DNA from: Enterococcus crotali
GTDB taxonomy: Bacteria; Bacillota; Bacilli; Lactobacillales; Enterococcaceae
Direction of reading: 5' to 3'
Assembly (NCBI RefSeq): GCF_000633635.1
Contig: NZ_AYPQ01000002.1
Location: 175,643 to 239,642 of the forward strand
Length of the DNA: 64,000 nt
Of the stretch, positions 1 to 9,519 are shown piece by piece (position 1 is the first letter of the stretch; every line of letters starts with the position of its first letter). The notes under the pieces are model-generated. The model made no database searches and had not been told where the DNA came from. It worked only from the letters and a program-made list of their open reading frames with translations. Made by a program: the position numbers and the translations under genes.

Positions 1-173
1 GCTAATTCTTCAACTGCTTTATCTAAATTTTTTGCGTTTGAAACAGCGTCACCCACACCCATGTTAATAACGATCTTATCAACTTTTGGTGTTTGCATAA
101 CTGAACTATAATTAAATTTTTCCACTAATGCTGGAGTAATTTCTTTAATATATTTTTCTTTCAGGCGGTTCAT
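1..173 (-). CDS. rplE: 50S ribosomal protein L5 (5' part only, runs off the window)
   Basis: The first 57 residues of L5 are visible, beginning [14 protein letters not shown] and continuing through [15 protein letters not shown], which is the conserved L5 N-terminal segment. L5 binds 5S rRNA and the 23S central protuberance. The gene is cut by the left edge of the window. Its ATG lies 26 bp after the rplX stop, with an AGGAGG-type site at about 181-187, so it continues the S10/spc transcript. The identity is firm although only a third of the protein is present. Confidence 0.93.
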   Translation of the reverse strand, partial: MNRLKEKYIKEITPALVEKFNYSSVMQTPKVDKIVINMGVGDAVSNAKNLDKAVEEL

Positions 174-199
174 TTAGTAAGCCCCTCCTTCCTTTTAAT

Positions 200-508
200 C
201 TATTTATCTAAGACTTCACCGGTTTTTTTAGAAACACGGACTTTTTTACCATCGACTTCTTTGTAACCTACACGACCAGCTACACCTGTTCCGTCAATCA
301 CCATTACATTAGAAACATGAATCGGCGCTTCGACTTCTAGGATTCCGCCTTGCGGCGCTGCTTGATTTGGTTTTTGGTGTTTTTTCATGATGTTAACACC
401 TTCAACGATGACTTTGTCTTTTTTAGGAAACGCTGCTAATACAACGCCTTCTTTATTTTTGTCTTTACCAGTGATAATTTTCACTTTATCGCCTTTTTTA
501 ACAAACAT
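200..508 (-). CDS. rplX: 50S ribosomal protein L24
   Basis: A 102-residue L24 with the N-terminal KOW motif ([18 protein letters not shown], residues 4-21), as in bacterial L24. L24 is an assembly-initiating protein that binds the 5' end of 23S rRNA. Length matches the family (about 102-105). It lies between rplN and rplE in the canonical spc order and is preceded by an AGGAGGTGC ribosome binding site. Nothing unusual is seen. Confidence 0.97.
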   Translation of the reverse strand: MFVKKGDKVKIITGKDKNKEGVVLAAFPKKDKVIVEGVNIMKKHQKPNQAAPQGGILEVEAPIHVSNVMVIDGTGVAGRVGYKEVDGKKVRVSKKTGEVLDK

Positions 509-542
509 TACTGTTTCGCACCTCCTTTGATACGTGTCCTGA

Positions 543-941
<399 letters not shown>

Positions 942-970
942 TCAATCTATATAGGAAAATCTCGTTTTTA

Positions 971-1237
971 TTAGATAATAACTGCTTCTTCGACTACCTC
1001 TAGTAAACGGAAACGTTTTGTAGCTGATAATGGACGAGTTTCCATGATTCTTACGATGTCTCCAACTTTTGCAGTGTTGTTTTCATCATGAGCTTTGTAT
1101 TTCTTAGAATATTTCATACGTTTACCATAAATAGGATGGTTTTTCTTTGTTTCTACGACAACAGTGATAGTTTTATCCATTTTGTCTGAAACAACACGAC
1201 CTTGGTAAACTTTGCGTTGATTTCTTTCTTCAGTCAT
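971..1237 (-). CDS. rpsQ: 30S ribosomal protein S17
   Basis: An 88-residue S17, [21 protein letters not shown] onward, with an OB-fold; it binds the 5' domain of 16S rRNA. An in-frame start seven codons upstream exists, but the ATG at 1237 is preceded by AAGGAGG at about 1247-1253 with normal spacing and gives the family N-terminus. It lies 23 bp downstream of rpmC in the S10/spc operon. Confidence 0.96.
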   Translation of the reverse strand: MTEERNQRKVYQGRVVSDKMDKTITVVVETKKNHPIYGKRMKYSKKYKAHDENNTAKVGDIVRIMETRPLSATKRFRLLEVVEEAVII

Positions 1238-1260
1238 ACGCGTTTGGCCTCCTTCCACTA

Positions 1261-1449
1261 TTAGTTAGCTTGTTCACGCAATACTGTTTTGATGCGTGCA
1301 ATCGATTGACGTACTTCTTGAATACGTGCAGTGTTTTCTAATTGACCTGTTGCTAGTTGGAATCTAAGATTAAATAATTCTTCTTTGAATTGCTTTTCTT
1401 TTTCAAGCATTTCGGCAGTGGTTAATTCTCTGATTTCTTTAACCTTCAT
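1261..1449 (-). CDS. rpmC: 50S ribosomal protein L29
   Basis: A 62-residue L29 beginning [20 protein letters not shown], with the two-helix hairpin of the family; L29 sits near the peptide exit tunnel and helps dock trigger factor and SRP. The start is placed at 1449 rather than at an upstream in-frame codon, because this gives the conserved N-terminus and family length. The gene starts 11 bp inside the 3' end of rplP in another frame, the usual L16/L29 coupling. Confidence 0.96.
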   Translation of the reverse strand: MKVKEIRELTTAEMLEKEKQFKEELFNLRFQLATGQLENTARIQEVRQSIARIKTVLREQAN

Positions 1450-1873
1450 TCGATTCACCACCCATTTCCTCACGTTTTACAATTTTGGTTTTCACCGGTA
1501 ATTTGTGGGATGCAAGACGAAGTGCTTCACGAGCTACTTCTTCAGGTACGCCTGCGATTTCAAACATGATCTTACCACGTTTAACTGGTGATACCCAGCC
1601 TTCAGGTGCGCCTTTACCTTTACCCATACGAACACCGATAGCTTTACTTGTATATGATTTATGAGGGAAAATTTTAATCCATACTTTCCCGCCACGTTTC
1701 ATATAACGAGTCATAGCAATACGGGCAGCTTCGATTTGACGGTTAGTAATCCAGTGAGATTCAGTTGCTTGTAAACCCCATTCACCAAATGCTACTTCTT
1801 TTCCGCCTTTGGCTTCACCACGCATTTTACCTCTAAATTCACGACGGTGTTTCACACGTTTAGGTACTAACAT
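1439..1873 (-). CDS. rplP: 50S ribosomal protein L16
   Basis: A 144-residue L16 beginning [19 protein letters not shown], the normal bacterial start, with the central [15 protein letters not shown] segment that reaches toward the A site and peptidyl transferase centre. Length is typical. It is 2 bp downstream of rpsC and overlaps rpmC by 11 bp, so the three genes are translationally coupled. Confidence 0.98.
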   Translation of the reverse strand: MLVPKRVKHRREFRGKMRGEAKGGKEVAFGEWGLQATESHWITNRQIEAARIAMTRYMKRGGKVWIKIFPHKSYTSKAIGVRMGKGKGAPEGWVSPVKRGKIMFEIAGVPEEVAREALRLASHKLPVKTKIVKREEMGGESNEG

Positions 1874-1875
1874 GA

Positions 1876-2532
1876 TTATTTCCCTCCTTTCTCAGTGTTT
1901 TTTTTCGTTGGAAGAATTTCTCCACGGTAAATCCACACTTTAACTCCTAATTTTCCGTAAGTTGTGTCTGCTTCTTCCCATGCGTAATCAATATCAGCAC
2001 GCAAAGTGTGAAGTGGAACTGTACCTTCAGAGTAACCTTCTGAACGAGCGATATCAGCACCGTTTAAACGACCTGATACTTGTGTTTTGATACCTTTAGC
2101 GCCTGAACGCATAGTGCGTTGGATCGCTTGTTTTTGAGCACGACGGAAAGCAACACGGTTTTCTAATTGACGTGCGATTCCTTCGCCTACTAATTTTGCA
2201 TCTAAATCTGGTTTTTTGATTTCAATGATGTTGATATGAACTCTTTTACCAGTTAATGAATTTAATGATTTTCTTAGGTTTTCGACTTCAGATCCGCCTT
2301 TACCAATAACCATACCTGGTTTAGCTGTGTGGATTGAAATGTTTACACGATTTGCAGCGCGCTCGATCTCAATTGTAGACACAGCGGCATCAGCAAGTTT
2401 TGTCGCGATAAATTTACGGATTCTTAAATCTTCGTGTAAGAACTCAGCATACTCTTTTTCAGCATACCATTTTGCATCCCAGTCGCGGATGATGCCTACA
2501 CGCATTCCTATTGGATGTACTTTTTGACCCAC
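1876..2532 (-). CDS. rpsC: 30S ribosomal protein S3
   Basis: A 218-residue S3 with an N-terminal domain, a KH type 2 domain ([14 protein letters not shown] at about residues 77-90) and the C-terminal S3 domain. It lies at the mRNA entry channel and has helicase activity. The start codon is GTG (2530-2532), with GAGGAGGGAC as ribosome binding site. An unusually long 110-bp gap separates it from rplV (described separately); the rest of this operon is tightly packed. Confidence 0.98.
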   Translation of the reverse strand: MGQKVHPIGMRVGIIRDWDAKWYAEKEYAEFLHEDLRIRKFIATKLADAAVSTIEIERAANRVNISIHTAKPGMVIGKGGSEVENLRKSLNSLTGKRVHINIIEIKKPDLDAKLVGEGIARQLENRVAFRRAQKQAIQRTMRSGAKGIKTQVSGRLNGADIARSEGYSEGTVPLHTLRADIDYAWEEADTTYGKLGVKVWIYRGEILPTKKNTEKGGK

Positions 2533-2642
2533 TGATTGTCCCTCCTCTTAATCTTTTAAGGTTCGGTTGCCACTATTTCAAAATGCTGATGCATTAAGAA
2601 TAATGGACCTCCTCTTATCAAGTGACATCTGTTTAAAACAGA
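2533..2642 (-). promoter_or_regulatory. structured rplV-rpsC spacer with a possible 12-codon leader ORF
   Basis: The spacer holds a perfect inverted repeat ATCTGTTT/AAACAGAT at 2627-2643, overlapping the rplV stop, and a smaller one, AATGC/GCATT, at 2582-2595. Between them, at about 2608-2613, is a free-standing AGGAGG. On the minus strand it is followed 13 nt later by an ATG opening a 12-codon frame (MHQHFEIVATEP) that ends before the rpsC ribosome binding site. This could be an RNA processing or translational control element, or a decayed gene remnant. The function is inference only. Confidence 0.35.
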
Positions 2643-2990
2643 TTATTTTTCTGATACGACTACTGTAAGATGACTTGTACGTTTGTTAATTGGTGATGCT
2701 GAACCTTTTGCACGAGGACGGAAGCGTTTCATTGTTGGTCCTTCGTTGACAAATGCTTCAGATACTACTAAGTTTTCAACGTCTAAGTCAAAGTTATTTT
2801 CTGCGTTAGCAACTGCTGACATTAAAACTTTTTCAATGATTCCAGCAGATTTGTTTGGCATGAATTTCAAGATAGAAATTGCATCCGCAACGCTTTTACC
2901 TCTGATAAGATCGATTACTAAACGGGCTTTACGAGGTGAAGTGCGAACTGTTTTAGCAGTTGCCTTAGCTGATGTAATTTGTTCTGACAT
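2643..2990 (-). CDS. rplV: 50S ribosomal protein L22
   Basis: A 115-residue L22 ([21 protein letters not shown]) that lines the exit tunnel through its beta-hairpin loop ([17 protein letters not shown] near residues 83-99). Two in-frame ATGs are available. The one at 2990 has 8 nt from GGAGG and the family N-terminus, while the one at 2996 would be only 2 nt away. The tunnel-loop region where macrolide-resistance changes occur looks wild type by eye. Confidence 0.95.
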   Translation of the reverse strand: MSEQITSAKATAKTVRTSPRKARLVIDLIRGKSVADAISILKFMPNKSAGIIEKVLMSAVANAENNFDLDVENLVVSEAFVNEGPTMKRFRPRAKGSASPINKRTSHLTVVVSEK

Positions 2991-3011
2991 TTGCATTTCC
3001 TCCCCTCAAAA

Positions 3012-3289
3012 TTAACGTCTAGTTTTCTTATCGTCGGCTCCGTGGCCACGATAAGTTCTAGTTGGTGCAAATTCACCTAATTTATGTCCTACCATGTCTT
3101 CTTGGATGTATACAGGAACGTGTTTACGTCCATCATATACGGCAATTGTAAATCCAACAAATGTTGAAAAATTGTAGAACGGCGAGACCAAGTTTTAATT
3201 ACTTTCTTCTTTTCGGCACCTTGTTGAGCTTCTACTTTTTTCATTAAATGCTCATCAGCGAAAGGTCCTTTTTTCAAACTACGACCCAT
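3012..3289 (-). CDS. rpsS: 30S ribosomal protein S19 (frameshifted)
   Basis: Residues 1-41 read as normal S19 ([10 protein letters not shown]...WSRRSTIF), then the frame shifts near 3166. The other frame continues as [20 protein letters not shown], and the gene would end ...[13 protein letters not shown] at 3012. Adding one base (a G on the plus strand next to 3166, restoring Pro) gives the usual 92 residues. S19 is essential and binds the 30S head near S13, so a real truncation is hardly possible. I treat this as a one-base deletion error in the sequence. Confidence 0.93.
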
Positions 3290-3331
3290 GGTGAACCTCC
3301 TCTCAAAATGTACGACACATGGTCAAAAAAA

Positions 3332-4162
3332 TTATTTAGTACGACGACGAACGATAAATTTGTCGGATTTAGCTCTTTTGTTACGAGTTTTCAAGCCGAT
3401 AGCTGGTTGACCCCAAGGTGATACTGGAGCTTTACGTCCGATCGGTTGTTTACCTTCACCACCACCGTGTGGGTGATCGTTCGGGTTCATTACGCTACCA
3501 CGAACTGTTGGGCGTTTACGCATCCAACGAGAGCGGCCAGCTTTACCAATGTTGATTAATTCGTGTTGTTCGTTACCAACAGAACCGATAGTTGCACGGC
3601 AAGTTGCTAAGATCATACGAACTTCACCAGAGTTCAAACGGATCAATACGTATTTGCCTTCTTTACCAAGTACCTGAGCACTTGTTCCAGCAGAACGGAT
3701 CAATTGACCGCCTTTACCAGGTTTCATTTCAATGTTGTGGACAACAGTACCTACTGGAATATTTTCCAATGGTAATGCGTTCCCTACTTTAATATCTGCA
3801 TCAGTACCGGAAACAAGGCGCATGCCTACTTCCAATCCTTTTGGTGCTAGAATGTATGCTTTGATTCCATCTTCGTAATGTACTAACGCGATGTTAGCAG
3901 AACGGTTTGGATCATACTCGATAGTTTTGACAACCGCTACAACGTTATCTTTATTACGTTTGAAGTCGATCATACGGTATTGGCGTTTGTGACCGCCACC
4001 TTGATGACGAACTGTAATACGACCGTTGTTGTTACGACCGGCATGGTTTTTTAATGGCGCCAACAACGATTTTTCAGGTGTTGATGTCGTGATTTCAGCA
4101 AAATCAGATGCTGTCATATTACGACGGCCATTTGTGGTAGGTTTATACTTTTTAATCGCCAC
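3332..4162 (-). CDS. rplB: 50S ribosomal protein L2
   Basis: A 276-residue L2 of full length, with the RNA-binding OB/SH3-like core and the C-terminal [27 protein letters not shown] region. That region holds the conserved His needed near the peptidyl transferase centre. The order rplC-rplD-rplW-rplB-rpsS is canonical. Spacing to rplW is 38 bp. No anomaly. Confidence 0.98.
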   Translation of the reverse strand: MAIKKYKPTTNGRRNMTASDFAEITTSTPEKSLLAPLKNHAGRNNNGRITVRHQGGGHKRQYRMIDFKRNKDNVVAVVKTIEYDPNRSANIALVHYEDGIKAYILAPKGLEVGMRLVSGTDADIKVGNALPLENIPVGTVVHNIEMKPGKGGQLIRSAGTSAQVLGKEGKYVLIRLNSGEVRMILATCRATIGSVGNEQHELINIGKAGRSRWMRKRPTVRGSVMNPNDHPHGGGEGKQPIGRKAPVSPWGQPAIGLKTRNKRAKSDKFIVRRRTK

Positions 4163-4200
4163 GTCTTTTTCCCTCCCATTTAATAGTTAACATGGACTGC

Positions 4201-4491
4201 TTATTCAGCAGCATCGAAAATTTGAATTTCTTTTGAATCATCTGTTAATGTCACAACAGCTTTGCGACGTTTTTTTGTGTAACCAGCGTGTTTGCCCATA
4301 CGTTTAAATTTAGGGCGCACGTTAATGATGTTTACGTTTTTAACTTTAACATCAAATGCTGCTACAACAGCTTGTTTTACTAAAGTTTTATTTGCACGAG
4401 TGTCCACTTCGAAAGTGTATTTCTTTTCATCCATAGCAAGCATGGATTTTTCAGTGATCACTGGGCGTTTGATTACGTCTAGTAAGTTCAT
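4201..4491 (-). CDS. rplW: 50S ribosomal protein L23
   Basis: A 96-residue L23 beginning [17 protein letters not shown], the family signature. L23 forms the docking point at the tunnel exit for trigger factor and the signal recognition particle. It overlaps the last base of rplD (stop/start TAATG type), so translation is coupled. Length and sequence are ordinary. Confidence 0.98.
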   Translation of the reverse strand: MNLLDVIKRPVITEKSMLAMDEKKYTFEVDTRANKTLVKQAVVAAFDVKVKNVNIINVRPKFKRMGKHAGYTKKRRKAVVTLTDDSKEIQIFDAAE

Positions 4492-5114
4492 TATGCAAGC
4501 ACCTCCTCAATTTGAGTAAGAGCAGTTTGTGTTGCCAATACTTTAGTATTAGAAACGATATCTAAAACACTTACGTTATCAGAAGTTACTACAGAAACGT
4601 TTGGTAGATTACGTGCAGACAATGCTGCAAAATCATTTCCTGTTTCTAAAACAACTAATACTTTCGCATCAATAGATAAGTTAGTTAAAACTTGTTTGAA
4701 TTCTTTTGTTTTTGGTGCATCAAAGCCTAAAGCTTCAACTGCTACCAAGTTGTTTTCAGCAACTTTATCTGACAATACAGATTTCATTGCTAAACGACGA
4801 ACTTTTTTAGGAAGTTTGTAGCTGTAAGAACGCGGTGTTGGTCCGAAGACTACGCCACCTCCACGCCATTGTGGTGAACGAATTGAACCTTGACGAGCAC
4901 GACCAGTTCCTTTTTGACGCCATGGTTTACGGCCGCCGCCACGAACTTCTCCGCGGTGTTTTACTGAGTGTGTACCTTGTCTTAATGAAGCACGTTGCAT
5001 GATGATTGCATCGTAGACAACTGATTCATTTGGTTCGATTCCGAAAATCTCTTCGTTTAAAGTGATTTCACCATTTTGAGTTCCATCTTGTTTAAATAAT
5101 GCTACATTCGGCAT
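4491..5114 (-). CDS. rplD: 50S ribosomal protein L4
   Basis: A 207-residue L4 with the tunnel loop region [20 protein letters not shown] at about residues 55-74, the site of macrolide/linezolid-type changes, here apparently wild type. In proteobacteria L4 represses the S10 operon by binding its leader. Whether that holds here is unknown, but the operon has a structured leader (see 6103-6268). It is 25 bp downstream of rplC. Confidence 0.98.
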   Translation of the reverse strand: MPNVALFKQDGTQNGEITLNEEIFGIEPNESVVYDAIIMQRASLRQGTHSVKHRGEVRGGGRKPWRQKGTGRARQGSIRSPQWRGGGVVFGPTPRSYSYKLPKKVRRLAMKSVLSDKVAENNLVAVEALGFDAPKTKEFKQVLTNLSIDAKVLVVLETGNDFAALSARNLPNVSVVTSDNVSVLDIVSNTKVLATQTALTQIEEVLA

Positions 5115-5139
5115 TCCTTAGTTCCTCCTTTCCCTACGC

Positions 5140-5769
5140 TTATTTAGCTTTCACAGCTGATTTGATTGTGATTAATGATTTTTTCGCTCCAGGAATGTTA
5201 CCTTTGATCATGATTACATTTCTTTCAGCGTCCACTTTAACAATTTCAAGGTTTTGAATTGTTACGCGGTTGCCACCCATACGGCCAGCAAGTTTTTTAT
5301 TTTTAAATACACGGTTAGGTGCAACTGGACCCATTGACCCAGGACGACGGTGGTAACGTGAACCGTGACTCATTGGTCCGCGGCTTTGTCCGTGACGTTT
5401 GATAACGCCTTGGAATCCTTTACCTTTCGAAGTTCCTGTAACATCAATAATGTCTCCTGCTTGGAAAACATCTACCTTAATTTCTGTACCTACTTCATAT
5501 TCTCCTAGCTCAACATTTTTGAATTCCTTAATGAAGCGCTTAGGAGCCGTGTTTGCTTTTGCAACATGACCTTTCGCAGGTTTGTTCGATAAAACTTCAC
5601 GTTTGTCTTGGTAACCGATTTGGATAGCTTCGTATCCGTCAGTCTCAACAGTTTTTACTTGTAAAACTACGTTTGGCGTAGCTTCAACTACTGTTACTGG
5701 AATTAATTCACCAGACTCAGTAAAGATTTGTGTCATTCCCACTTTTTTTCCTAAGATTCCTTTGGTCAT
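5140..5769 (-). CDS. rplC: 50S ribosomal protein L3
   Basis: A 209-residue L3 beginning [20 protein letters not shown]. It contains the long loop [20 protein letters not shown] (about residues 134-153) that approaches the peptidyl transferase centre and includes the conserved methylated-Gln region in other bacteria. The length is typical. It is the second gene of the S10 operon, 24 bp after rpsJ. Confidence 0.98.
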   Translation of the reverse strand: MTKGILGKKVGMTQIFTESGELIPVTVVEATPNVVLQVKTVETDGYEAIQIGYQDKREVLSNKPAKGHVAKANTAPKRFIKEFKNVELGEYEVGTEIKVDVFQAGDIIDVTGTSKGKGFQGVIKRHGQSRGPMSHGSRYHRRPGSMGPVAPNRVFKNKKLAGRMGGNRVTIQNLEIVKVDAERNVIMIKGNIPGAKKSLITIKSAVKAK

Positions 5770-5793
5770 GAGTACACCTCCATCATCTTGATT

Positions 5794-6102
5794 TTATAGT
5801 TTGATTTCAATATTCACACCAGATGGTAAGTCAAGCTTCATTAAAGCATCAACTGTTTTTGGTGTTGGGTTCACAATGTCGATTAGACGTTTGTGCGTAC
5901 GCATTTCGAATTGTTCGCGTGAATCTTTGTATTTATGAGTCGCACGAATAACTGTGTAAAGCGAGCGTTCTGTTGGTAATGGAATTGGTCCTGACACGTC
6001 AGCTCCAGTTCTTTTTGCTGTTTCCACAATTTTATCCGCTGATTGATCTAAAATACGGTGTTCATACGCTTTTAAACGGATACGAATTTTTTGTTTTGCC
6101 AT
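5794..6102 (-). CDS. rpsJ: 30S ribosomal protein S10
   Basis: A 102-residue S10 ([20 protein letters not shown]) and first gene of the operon. S10 also takes part in antitermination as NusE. A longer in-frame reading to 6138 exists, but the ATG at 6102 is preceded by GAAGGAGGGAACA and gives the universal N-terminus. Residues around [17 protein letters not shown] (about 53-69), the loop where tigecycline-related changes occur in enterococci, look wild type. Confidence 0.97.
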   Translation of the reverse strand: MAKQKIRIRLKAYEHRILDQSADKIVETAKRTGADVSGPIPLPTERSLYTVIRATHKYKDSREQFEMRTHKRLIDIVNPTPKTVDALMKLDLPSGVNIEIKL

Positions 6103-6268
6103 CTTGTTCCCTCCTTCGCCTATTTTGAAAGTAGACATAGCTCCACGAAAATTTTTCCGTCACGCTCGTTCGTGGCAAAGCGTCCGGGCGTGTCGCAACC
6201 TCTCGTTTCTTAGCCGGTAGATCAAAACCTTGATTTACCAATGCTTTTACACTTCTGTAAATAGCACC
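6103..6268 (-). promoter_or_regulatory. S10 operon leader, candidate autoregulatory RNA
   Basis: About 165 nt lie between the predicted transcription start (near 6268) and rpsJ. On the RNA strand the leader contains complementary blocks: CCACGAA (about 6155-6161 region) against TTCGTGG, and CACGC/GCGTG pairs around 6162-6202. Together they suggest a multi-stem fold just ahead of the rpsJ ribosome binding site. S10-type operons are often feedback-controlled through such leaders. No ligand can be named from sequence. Confidence 0.5.
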
Positions 6269-6274
6269 TTTGTA

Positions 6275-6303
6275 ATTATATTACAGAAACATAGCAATAG
6301 CAA
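6275..6303 (-). promoter_or_regulatory. S10 operon promoter
   Basis: On the minus strand there is TTGCTA (6298-6303), a 17-bp spacer and a perfect TATAAT (6275-6280). This is the only strong sigma-A site upstream of rpsJ. It places the start near 6268. Confidence 0.75.
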
Positions 6304-6597
6304 GGTTTTTTCAGAAAAAACGACTTTTTTACTGTAACCATTTTCTTAAAGTGTAAATTCTCTTTTATTGATTCCTCCAACAAGCGATTTACTCTTTATA
6401 ATAGAAGGAAAATATTTTTATTCACTTTTTTGATTGAGTTAAACTTTACACTTACAAACAAAAAAAGACCGGAACGTACCTTTTTGGGTTACGTTCCAGT
6501 TTCGGAAAATTTGAATAGATAGCGAACACTACGCCAGCTACTTTATATTTCTCAGCGTGCCACTCAAGCTCGCCTTTTAAAAATGAACAAATGAACT
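6304..6597. other. gene-free interval upstream of the S10 operon
   Basis: This AT-rich stretch has no credible coding region. It holds the terminator of the PTS IIB gene (6461-6505) and a widely spaced inverted repeat AAGTGTAAA (6349-6357) / TTTACACTT (6445-6453) of unknown meaning. A lone plus-strand TATAAT at 6397-6402 has no matching -35. I see nothing else. Confidence 0.5.
6461..6505 (-). terminator. rho-independent terminator after the iol operon
   Basis: On the minus strand a GGAACGTA...TACGTTCC hairpin, with flanking pairs, is followed by TCTTTTTTTG. It sits about 95 bp beyond the stop of the PTS IIB gene, closing the inositol operon before the S10 promoter. Confidence 0.8.
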
Positions 6598-6906
6598 CTA
6601 CTGCATATCACTAATGATCTGCTCAACATTCATGTACTGGAAATCCTCTGGTTTTATGAAGACAATTTTCGACGTGCATTTTTGTTGTTCAATAATTTTA
6701 CGGATTTTTTCTTCATGTCGTACAACTTGTGGTGTTAGAAGCAAGACATCATAGTTTTTAAACTCAAGTTTTTCTTGCACACGACTTATTGGGGCATAAT
6801 CAACCGCATAATCCAAACGTCTCTCTCTAAGCGTCTCAAGTATTTTTGATACCAACAAAGATGCACTGATCCCCGCTTCACAAATGATTAATATATTTTT
6901 TTCCAT
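6598..6906 (-). CDS. orphan PTS system IIB component, lactose/cellobiose family
   Basis: A 102-residue protein beginning MEKNILIICEAGISASLL. Cys9 followed by the GISAS loop is the phosphocysteine site and P-loop of cellobiose/lichenan-type IIB proteins, and length and the later VRHEEKIRKIIEQ segment fit that family. It has its own GGAGG site 6 nt before the ATG and is the last gene of the inositol operon, 62 bp after the transporter. No IIA or IIC gene lies next to it. It may phosphorylate a IIC encoded elsewhere or act as a phosphorylation-dependent regulator; both are inference. Confidence 0.82.
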   Translation of the reverse strand: MEKNILIICEAGISASLLVSKILETLRERRLDYAVDYAPISRVQEKLEFKNYDVLLLTPQVVRHEEKIRKIIEQQKCTSKIVFIKPEDFQYMNVEQIISDMQ

Positions 6907-6968
6907 AGCAAACCTCCTGACCTTAATTTCAGTGCCACTTCAAGTAATCTCAGTAGATGCGGCTAGAC

Positions 6969-8570
6969 TTATTGTAAACTTGCAAAGCCTATCGGAGAAA
7001 AAGCGACATATGTTAATATGACAATCAACACTAACACAATAGAAACAACTTTCGTGTATCGCCAAGGTTTAATATCAACTTTCGTATCGAAAGAATCTAA
7101 CACAAACTTTCCGTCCGGTTTCAATTTGGAGATGGCTAACATGATCACTACGTCTAAGAAGAATAGAATACTCAACACATATAAGAAATGAATATCCTTA
7201 AGGAACACTTTTGATAACGCATACAAAACAATATGAATAGCAATTGTAGACTTAGCTGCCACAGCGGTTGCCGTTTTTGAATAAAAAGCAAAAAGGATAA
7301 TTACTAACAGCGGCATATTGTATAAACCGTTAAATTCTTGAACGAATTGATACAATCCTGCTGGAGCAAAGGAAATAAATGGTGCAACAACGACCGAGAT
7401 CACGCCAACTATGACAGTTACGATTTTTCCAGCGCGTGCGATTTGCTTATCGTCTGCTTGTTTATTGATCACTGGTTTGTAAAAATCAAGCGAGAACAGC
7501 GTAGCCGTTGCATTTAAAGCACCAGCAAATGAAGATAAAATTGCGCCAAAGATCACTGCCGCAAAAACACCAAACAACGCTTGTGGCAATACTTCAGTTA
7601 CAAGATATGGATAGGCATTATCGGGATTACTCATCAGTGCATCACCAAAGATATTCCGGGCTACAATTCCTGGAAATACTAAGAATAGCGCGCCAAAAAC
7701 TTTAAAAAGTCCAACAATAAACGTGCCTTTTTGCGCTTCTGCTAGATTTTTTCCAGATAAAGCTTTTTGTACGATCATCTGATTGGTACACCAGAAATAT
7801 AAATTATTAAATAGCATCCCTGTAATCAGTGTCGGCCACGGTACAATCGCTGAATCGATTGCTCCGACAGAATTCAGTAGCCACGGGGTATGATCAACGA
7901 TGTAATCGATCCCGCCAATAAAATGACCATCGCCTAACTTCATGACACCTAAGATCGGAATCAATAAGCCGCAAATCAGCAAGCCGACGCCATAAACAGT
8001 ATCACTATTGGCACTCAATGATAACCCACCGATCAATAGATAGAGAATGCCTACAATACCAATGATTACGGCAACTAAAATAATAGCTACGATCGGTCGA
8101 ACACCTAATAGTTCATCAATATGGAAAATTTTATTAAAAACTAATGAACCTGAATATAAAACAACTGGCAAAAAAGAAATCATGTATGTCACAATAAACA
8201 AAATCGAAATCACTCTTTTAGTCACTGTATCATAACGAATTTCAATAAAATCTGAGACGGTATTGATCCCGTATTTAAAATACTTCGGTAAAAAAATAAC
8301 GGCTAAAGCAACAATCGCAATCGCAGCCGTCACTTCCCAAGCCATCACTTCCATACCTGCATGATAACTCTGACCATTTTGACCAACGATTTGTTCAGTT
8401 GATAAGTTTGTCATGATGATCGAACCTGCGATCGGCAAGGCGGTCAAGCTTCTCCCCCCCATAAAGAAGCCTTCTGAACCTGAAGTATCCACTCCTTTTG
8501 CACGCCGATAAGCAAACAACCAGACACATGCAACAATTACGACAAAACTGACAAGAGAAAATATATTCAT
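6969..8570 (-). CDS. sodium:solute symporter family transporter, probable inositol uptake
   Basis: A 533-residue membrane protein with about 13-14 hydrophobic segments and the SSS/SLC5 pattern, including GGRSLTALPIAGSIIMTNLS near residues 38-57 and the GALNATATLFSLDFYKP region near 350. Family members couple sugar, polyol or sialate import to Na+. It starts 24 bp after the iolE stop with a GGAGCGG site, so it belongs to the iol operon. No MFS IolT-type carrier is present in the window. Inositol as substrate is inferred from context; inosose or a related polyol is possible. Confidence 0.82.
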   Translation of the reverse strand: MNIFSLVSFVVIVACVWLFAYRRAKGVDTSGSEGFFMGGRSLTALPIAGSIIMTNLSTEQIVGQNGQSYHAGMEVMAWEVTAAIAIVALAVIFLPKYFKYGINTVSDFIEIRYDTVTKRVISILFIVTYMISFLPVVLYSGSLVFNKIFHIDELLGVRPIVAIILVAVIIGIVGILYLLIGGLSLSANSDTVYGVGLLICGLLIPILGVMKLGDGHFIGGIDYIVDHTPWLLNSVGAIDSAIVPWPTLITGMLFNNLYFWCTNQMIVQKALSGKNLAEAQKGTFIVGLFKVFGALFLVFPGIVARNIFGDALMSNPDNAYPYLVTEVLPQALFGVFAAVIFGAILSSFAGALNATATLFSLDFYKPVINKQADDKQIARAGKIVTVIVGVISVVVAPFISFAPAGLYQFVQEFNGLYNMPLLVIILFAFYSKTATAVAAKSTIAIHIVLYALSKVFLKDIHFLYVLSILFFLDVVIMLAISKLKPDGKFVLDSFDTKVDIKPWRYTKVVSIVLVLIVILTYVAFSPIGFASLQ

Positions 8571-8594
8571 ATGCTTCCGCTCCTTTTTCGGCTT

Positions 8595-9487
8595 TTAGTT
8601 ATTTGTGATTTCACGAATATATTTTCTCGCCTTCACCGCATATTCAAAAGGATTCGCTTTTGCTGGATCTTGTTCTGCCTCAACGACGATCCACCCTTCA
8701 TACCCACTGTTTTTGATTGCTTCCCAAATCGGCTTGAAATCGATCATTCCGTCACCCGGAACAGTAAATACACCTGCTTTAACTGCATTTAAAAAACTTT
8801 GTTCCGTAGACTTCACTTGTGCAGCTACTTCTTTTCGAATGTCTTTAAAATGGATGTGTTTGATTCGTTCTTGATATGTTTGATAAATAGAAATCGGATC
8901 TTCACCTGAAAAAACTAAGTGTCCGGTATCAAATAACAAAGAGACTTTTTCTGGATCTGTCATTTTCATTAGCTGATCGATTTCTTCTGTTGTCTGCACC
9001 CCAGTCCCCATATGATGATGATAAACGATCGTCATCCCTTTAGCATTTGCTAATTCACCTAAACGTTCTAAGCCAGAAGCTAAATCTTGCCATTCTTGTG
9101 TTGTGAATACAGGTTTTTCTTTAAAAATGGGTATGTCCATCTGCCTTGAATGCTGTGTCCTTGTTCCGAAACGACAATCACCTTTGCCCCCATAGCATGC
9201 AGAAAATTCATATGTTCAATAAAGTCTTGCTCTGTTTTCTCATATGGTTCAGTTGTTAGAAATGCGCTAAACCAAGCACTCGCCACTGATAATCCACGAA
9301 TATCAAGGTACGGACGCAACACATTGGGGTCTTTAGGATACTTATTACCGATTTCTGTACCGACAAAGCCTGCTAAAGCCATTTCACTAATACACTGTTC
9401 AAACGTATTCTCCTTGCCAAGTTCTGGCATATCATCATTAGTCCAGGCAATCGGCGCAATACCAAAACGGATTTTCGATTCACTCAT
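8595..9487 (-). CDS. iolE: inosose dehydratase IolE (frameshifted)
   Basis: Two overlapping frames together give a full IolE of about 297 residues. The N-terminal part (to GHSIQG, residue about 114) matches the start of IolE. The C-terminal part resumes at MDIPIFKEKPVF and carries the xylose-isomerase-like TIM barrel with YHHHMGTG, LLFDTGH and HIHFKDIR metal-site segments. The frame breaks near 9140-9142, and one added base restores it. IolE dehydrates scyllo-inosose to 3D-(3,5/4)-trihydroxycyclohexane-1,2-dione. The break is probably a sequencing error. Confidence 0.9.
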
Positions 9488-9519
9488 TTAAATTTTCTCC
9501 CCTTTCTAAGGAATGTTAC

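Noticed and set aside
3089-3289. A short 66-residue S19-like protein as a real truncated gene
   Set aside because: The rest of S19 is intact in the next frame and the gene is essential, so it is one frameshifted gene.
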